Below, one piece after another: positions 9,586-12,500 of a stretch of DNA of 12,500 nucleotides. This stretch comes from Penaeus vannamei (Eukaryota > Arthropoda > Malacostraca > Decapoda > Penaeidae). The stretch's first letter is position 1. Each line of letters starts with the position of its first letter. The notes under the pieces are model-generated. The model saw only the letters and a program-made list of their open reading frames with translations, made no database searches and was not told where the DNA came from. Position numbers and translations under genes: made by a program. The DNA lies in assembly GCF_042767895.1 (NCBI RefSeq), contig NC_091570.1, positions 29,578,804 through 29,591,303 of the forward strand. The letters run 5' to 3'.

Positions 9586-9855
9586 TGCCTTTTAAGGAGG
9601 GATGGGAGAGACTCAAGCCTTTTAAGGAAGAGTTGGAGAGACTCAAACCTTTTAAGGAAGAGTTGTAGAGACTCATGCCTTTTAAGGAAGAGTTGGAGAG
9701 ACTCGTGCCTTTTAAGGAGGGATGGGAGAGACTCAAGCCTTTTAAGGAAGAGTTGGAGAGACTCAAACCTTTTAAGGAAGAGTTGTAGAGACTCATGCCT
9801 TTTAAGGAAGAGTTGGAGAGACTCGTGCCTTTTAAGGAGGGATGGGAGAGACTCA
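9586..9855. repeat. Exact internal duplication in the 30-bp array (120-bp offset)
   Basis: 9586-9735 is identical to 9706-9855, so a four-unit, 120-bp block (9601-9720 and 9721-9840) has been copied in tandem without a single change. It carries distinctive variants, including AGTTGTAGAG and ACTCGTGCC, that mark the block. This points to very recent duplication or conversion, or to an assembly duplication. Confidence 0.9.
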
Positions 9856-10148
9856 TACTTTTTAAGGAAAAGTTGGAGAGACTCAAACCTTTTAAGGAAG
9901 AGTTGGAGAGACTCATGCCTTTTAAGGAAGAGTTGGAGAGACTCATGCCTTTTAAGGAGGAATGGGAGAGACTCATACCTTTTAAGGAAGAGTTGGAGAG
10001 ACTCTTGCCTTTTAAGGAAGAGTTGGAGAGACTCTTGCCTTTTAAGGAAGAGTTGGAGAGACTCATGCCTTTTAAGGAGGAATGGGAGAGACTCATGCCT
10101 TTTAAGGAAGAGTTGGAGAGACTCTTGCCTTTTAAGGAGGGATGGGAC

Positions 10149-10591
10149 AGACTCATGCCTTTTAAGGAGGAATGGAAGAGACTCGTGCCTTTTAAGGAGG
10201 GATGGGAGAATCATGACTTTTAAGGAGGGATGAGAGAGACTCAAACCTTTTAAGGAGGTATGGGAGAGACTCAAAGCAGAGTTGGAGAGACTCATGCCTT
10301 TTAAGGAAGAATTGGAGAGACTCATACCTTTTCAGGAAGAGTTGGAGAGACTCATGCCTTTTAAGGAAGAGTTGGAGAGACTCATGCCTTTTAAGGAGGA
10401 ATGGAAGAGACTCGTGCCTTTTAAGGAGGGATGGGAGAATCATGACTTTTAAGGAGGGATGAGAGAGACTTAAACCTTTTAAGGAGGTATGGGAGAGACT
10501 CAAAGCAGAGTTGGAGAGACTCATGCCTTTTAAGGAAGAATTGGAGAGACTCATACCTTTTCAGGAAGAGTTGGAGAGACTCATGCCTTTT
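10149..10591. repeat. Higher-order repeat of 229 bp (eight units) in the 30-bp array
   Basis: 10149-10362 and 10378-10591 match over about 214 bases with one visible difference (ACTCAAACC against ACTTAAACC). The 229-bp offset equals six 30-bp units plus one 28-bp and one 21-bp variant. The odd-length variants occur in the same order in both copies, which shows a block duplication and not independent mutation. Confidence 0.85.
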
Positions 10592-10941
10592 GAGGAGGGA
10601 TGGGACAGACTCATGCCTTTTAAGGAAGAGTTGGAGAGACTCATGCCTTTTAAGGAGGAATGGGAGACACTCATGCCTTTTAAGGAAGAGTTGGAGAGAC
10701 ATGCCTTTTAAGGAGGAATGGGAGAGACCCATACCTTTTAAGGAGGGGTGGCAGTGACTCATGCTTTATGAGGAGGGATAAGGAGACACGCATTGTTTCA
10801 AAAGATGCGAGTGACATACCCTATAAGAACGAGTGGGAGTTACTCATGCCATATAAGGACGGGTAGGAGAGACTCATGACCTTTAAGAAGGGATGGGAGT
10901 GACTGACTCGCTGACGGAGCGCTGGGAGTGACTCACGTCTC

Positions 10942-11130
10942 AGAAGTGGCGAAGTAACAAGCAAGCGAAGTTCGGAAATCCGTCGAAAAGAGACACTGGC
11001 GGGAGCGGCTGTTTGCTCGGAGCGCAATCGTGCCAAATCGGATTAATCAAGTGGAGTTTATTCACGTTGTTCCTCGTGGCGGATGTTGCGTCCTCGAATG
11101 TGCCTTTGCAGAAACGGGAATTTTTGTTCC
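10942..11130. other. Short unique spacer, mixed composition
   Basis: About 190 bases of unique, fairly CpG-rich DNA between the minisatellite and the AT array. The plus frame beginning near 11030 runs straight into the AT array and is not supported. Confidence 0.6.
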
Positions 11131-11518
<388 letters not shown>

Positions 11519-11531
11519 TAAAATCGTGAAT

Positions 11532-11720
11532 AAGAAGGAAGAGAGCGAGAGAATAAGAAAGAAAAGGAAGGAAGGAAGGGAGCGAAGAGATGTGCGTTTA
11601 GAGGTGTGTCTATGTGTGTATATCCGGGTGCGTGTGTGTACGTATATGCATGTGTATGCGTATATGTGCGTGGGTGTGTTTGCAAGTGCGTTTGTATGTA
11701 AGTGTGCCTGTAAATATGTT
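11532..11720. repeat. Degenerate GGAA and GT-rich low-complexity DNA
   Basis: A purine patch with GAAG/GGAA words (about 11532-11588), then GT-rich sequence with GTGTGTATAT, GCATGTGTATGCG and similar words to about 11720. These look like decayed microsatellites around the AT array. Confidence 0.75.
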
Positions 11721-11988
11721 AAGAGGTCAAACTCAAGTTCAGTACAAGCCAATGAAGACAAAAAGAAAATAACTAGAAAAAAGTGAGAGATTTCCCGGAA
11801 GCGCCTCCCCGGAGCGGCGCCTCCCACTTCACGCCAGCTCGCCAGATATCCGAAAGCATTTCCTTGGCCGTTTTGACGCGGTGTTTACCTTCCTCGGTTT
11901 CCTATATTCCGATGCTGTAATCTCGCGGATTTCTCTCTCCTTCTTGTCAGAATTTGACTTGTGTCTCTCGACGGGGGCGCGTGTTAGC
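11721..11988. other. Unique sequence with a CpG-rich patch
   Basis: Unique DNA between simple repeats. The patch at 11795-11835 is CpG-rich and contains GCGCCTCCC twice (11801-11809 and 11817-11825, 16 bp apart). No open frame with recognisable content. The rest is mixed composition, turning pyrimidine-rich. Confidence 0.55.
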
Positions 11989-12500
11989 TCTTCTTTTCTC
12001 TCTCTCTTCCTCTCTTCTCTTCTCTTCCCCGTTCTGTTCTATTCTTTCCTCTTCCCTTCTCTCTGCTTTCTCTCTTCTCTTCCCTTACCTTCTGTTCTTA
12101 TCTATTATGTTCTCTTCCCTTCTATCTGTTCTCTCTTTCTTTTCGCTTCCCTACTTTTATGTTCTCTTCTCTTCCCTTCTCAAAGTTCTCTCTCTCTCTC
12201 TCCCTCATCCTCTTTTCTTTTCCTTTCTCTTTTCTTCTCTCTCTCTCTCTTCTTCTCTTCTCCTTTCTCTTTTCTCTCTCTCGCTCTCTTTTATTCTCTC
12301 TCTCTCTCTTCTTCTTTTCTCCTCTCCTTTCTCTTCTCTCTCTTCTTCTCTTTTCTCTTCGCGCGCTCTCTCTCTCACACACTCTCTCTTATCTTACCTT
12401 TCCTTCTTTTCTGCTCTGCTCCCTGTTCTTTTCCCTTCCCTTCTCTCTCATTCTCTCTTCTCTTTTCTCTTCATTTCTCTTTCCTTCTCTTATCTCTCCT
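11989..12500. repeat. Polypyrimidine (TC-rich) tract, runs off the window
   Basis: More than 500 bases consisting largely of C and T, with TCTCTTCCC and CTCTCTCT words. It continues past the window edge. The minus-strand Arg/Glu/Lys-only frame (12122-12382) is a composition artefact. Confidence 0.95.

Larger units (their letters stand above)
8773..10941. repeat. 30-bp minisatellite, about 70 units, each with a CArG-type core
   Basis: Each unit has three parts: GAGAGACTCATG; a core CCTTTTAAGG; and a tail that is mainly AAGAGTTG, AGGGATGG or AGGAATGG. The homogeneous core runs from about 8838 to 10745. Flanking units at 8773-8837 and 10746-10941 are increasingly divergent. I counted about 50 exact CCTTTTAAGG copies, which match the SRF/MADS consensus CC(A/T)6GG. 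A few units are shorter: 28 bp by loss of AG, and a 21-bp form in which ACTCAAAGCAG replaces most of the core. A G13 run (8824-8836) interrupts the left edge. Because 30 is a multiple of three, several frames stay open over hundreds of codons on both strands, encoding 10-residue repeats such as ERLMPFKEEL (plus) and MSLSNSSLKG (minus). Simultaneous openness in many frames argues against coding. It could instead be a neutral VNTR. Confidence 0.95.

Noticed and set aside
9206..10325. Very long open frames (316 and 363 codons minus, 329 codons plus) encoding 10-residue repeats
   Set aside because: The 30-bp unit is a multiple of three and lacks stops in most frames, so both strands stay open at once. 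There is no non-repetitive domain, and odd-length units break the frames.
8112..10941. CRISPR-like array
   Set aside because: Units are contiguous with no unique spacers, and the surrounding DNA is animal-like; these are minisatellites.
8720..11115. CTTTGCAGAAAC on both sides of the 30-bp array (8720-8731 and 11104-11115) as possible element ends or target duplication
   Set aside because: Positions are asymmetric to the array edges, and no terminal structures accompany the 12-bp match; likely coincidence.
12122..12382. 86-codon Arg/Glu/Lys-rich frame resembling a charged coiled coil
   Set aside because: Translation of a polypyrimidine tract; no complexity outside the repeat.

Overview
This window looks like non-coding, repeat-dominated nuclear DNA from an invertebrate animal. 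I find no protein-coding gene, tRNA or rRNA that I can support. Long pure AT, TG and CT dinucleotide arrays, GACA/GATA/ATGT tetranucleotide arrays, purine and pyrimidine tracts, two minisatellites and a small DNA transposon are all packed into 12.5 kb. This simple-repeat density is typical of penaeid shrimp and related decapods. A cephalopod or another repeat-rich invertebrate is possible. The organism call is inference from texture only, because no gene is available to test it.

Layout. 1-730: purine-rich start, a decayed GACA tetranucleotide array, then a CpG-rich island at about 520-727. 728-1618: AT-rich unique DNA with an AATAAA hexamer at 1205. 1619-2528: a 904-bp non-autonomous PIF/Harbinger-type transposon (MITE-like) with matching GGGCCGG termini and a perfect TTA target duplication. 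2529-3585: unique DNA. 3586-5858: a C13 run, a CT array, an uninterrupted (TG)50, an ATT/ATC stretch, a 350-bp purine tract with G15, and a second TG array. 5859-7081: unique DNA with a CpG-rich patch near 6600-6745. 7082-7405: compound AT/GATA/AC array. 7406-8111: unique DNA with two short overlapping open frames on the minus strand.

8112-8510 is an indel-free 19-bp minisatellite of 21 units, most carrying an EcoRI site. 8773-10941 is a large 30-bp minisatellite of about 70 units with higher-order structure. 11131-11518 is a second AT array, followed by degenerate GT-rich DNA. 11989-12500 is a polypyrimidine tract that runs off the window.

The most interesting element is the 30-bp minisatellite. 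Nearly every unit carries CCTTTTAAGG, a perfect match to the SRF/MADS CArG-box consensus CC(A/T)6GG; I counted about 50 by eye. The degenerate units at both ends carry different but still consensus-matching versions, CCTTATAAGG and CCATATAAGG, together with AP-1-type TGASTCA sites. Whether this is functional or coincidental cannot be decided from sequence alone.

The long open frames in the window, including several above 300 codons, come from tandem repeats whose period is a multiple of three, or from microsatellites. I do not treat them as genes.
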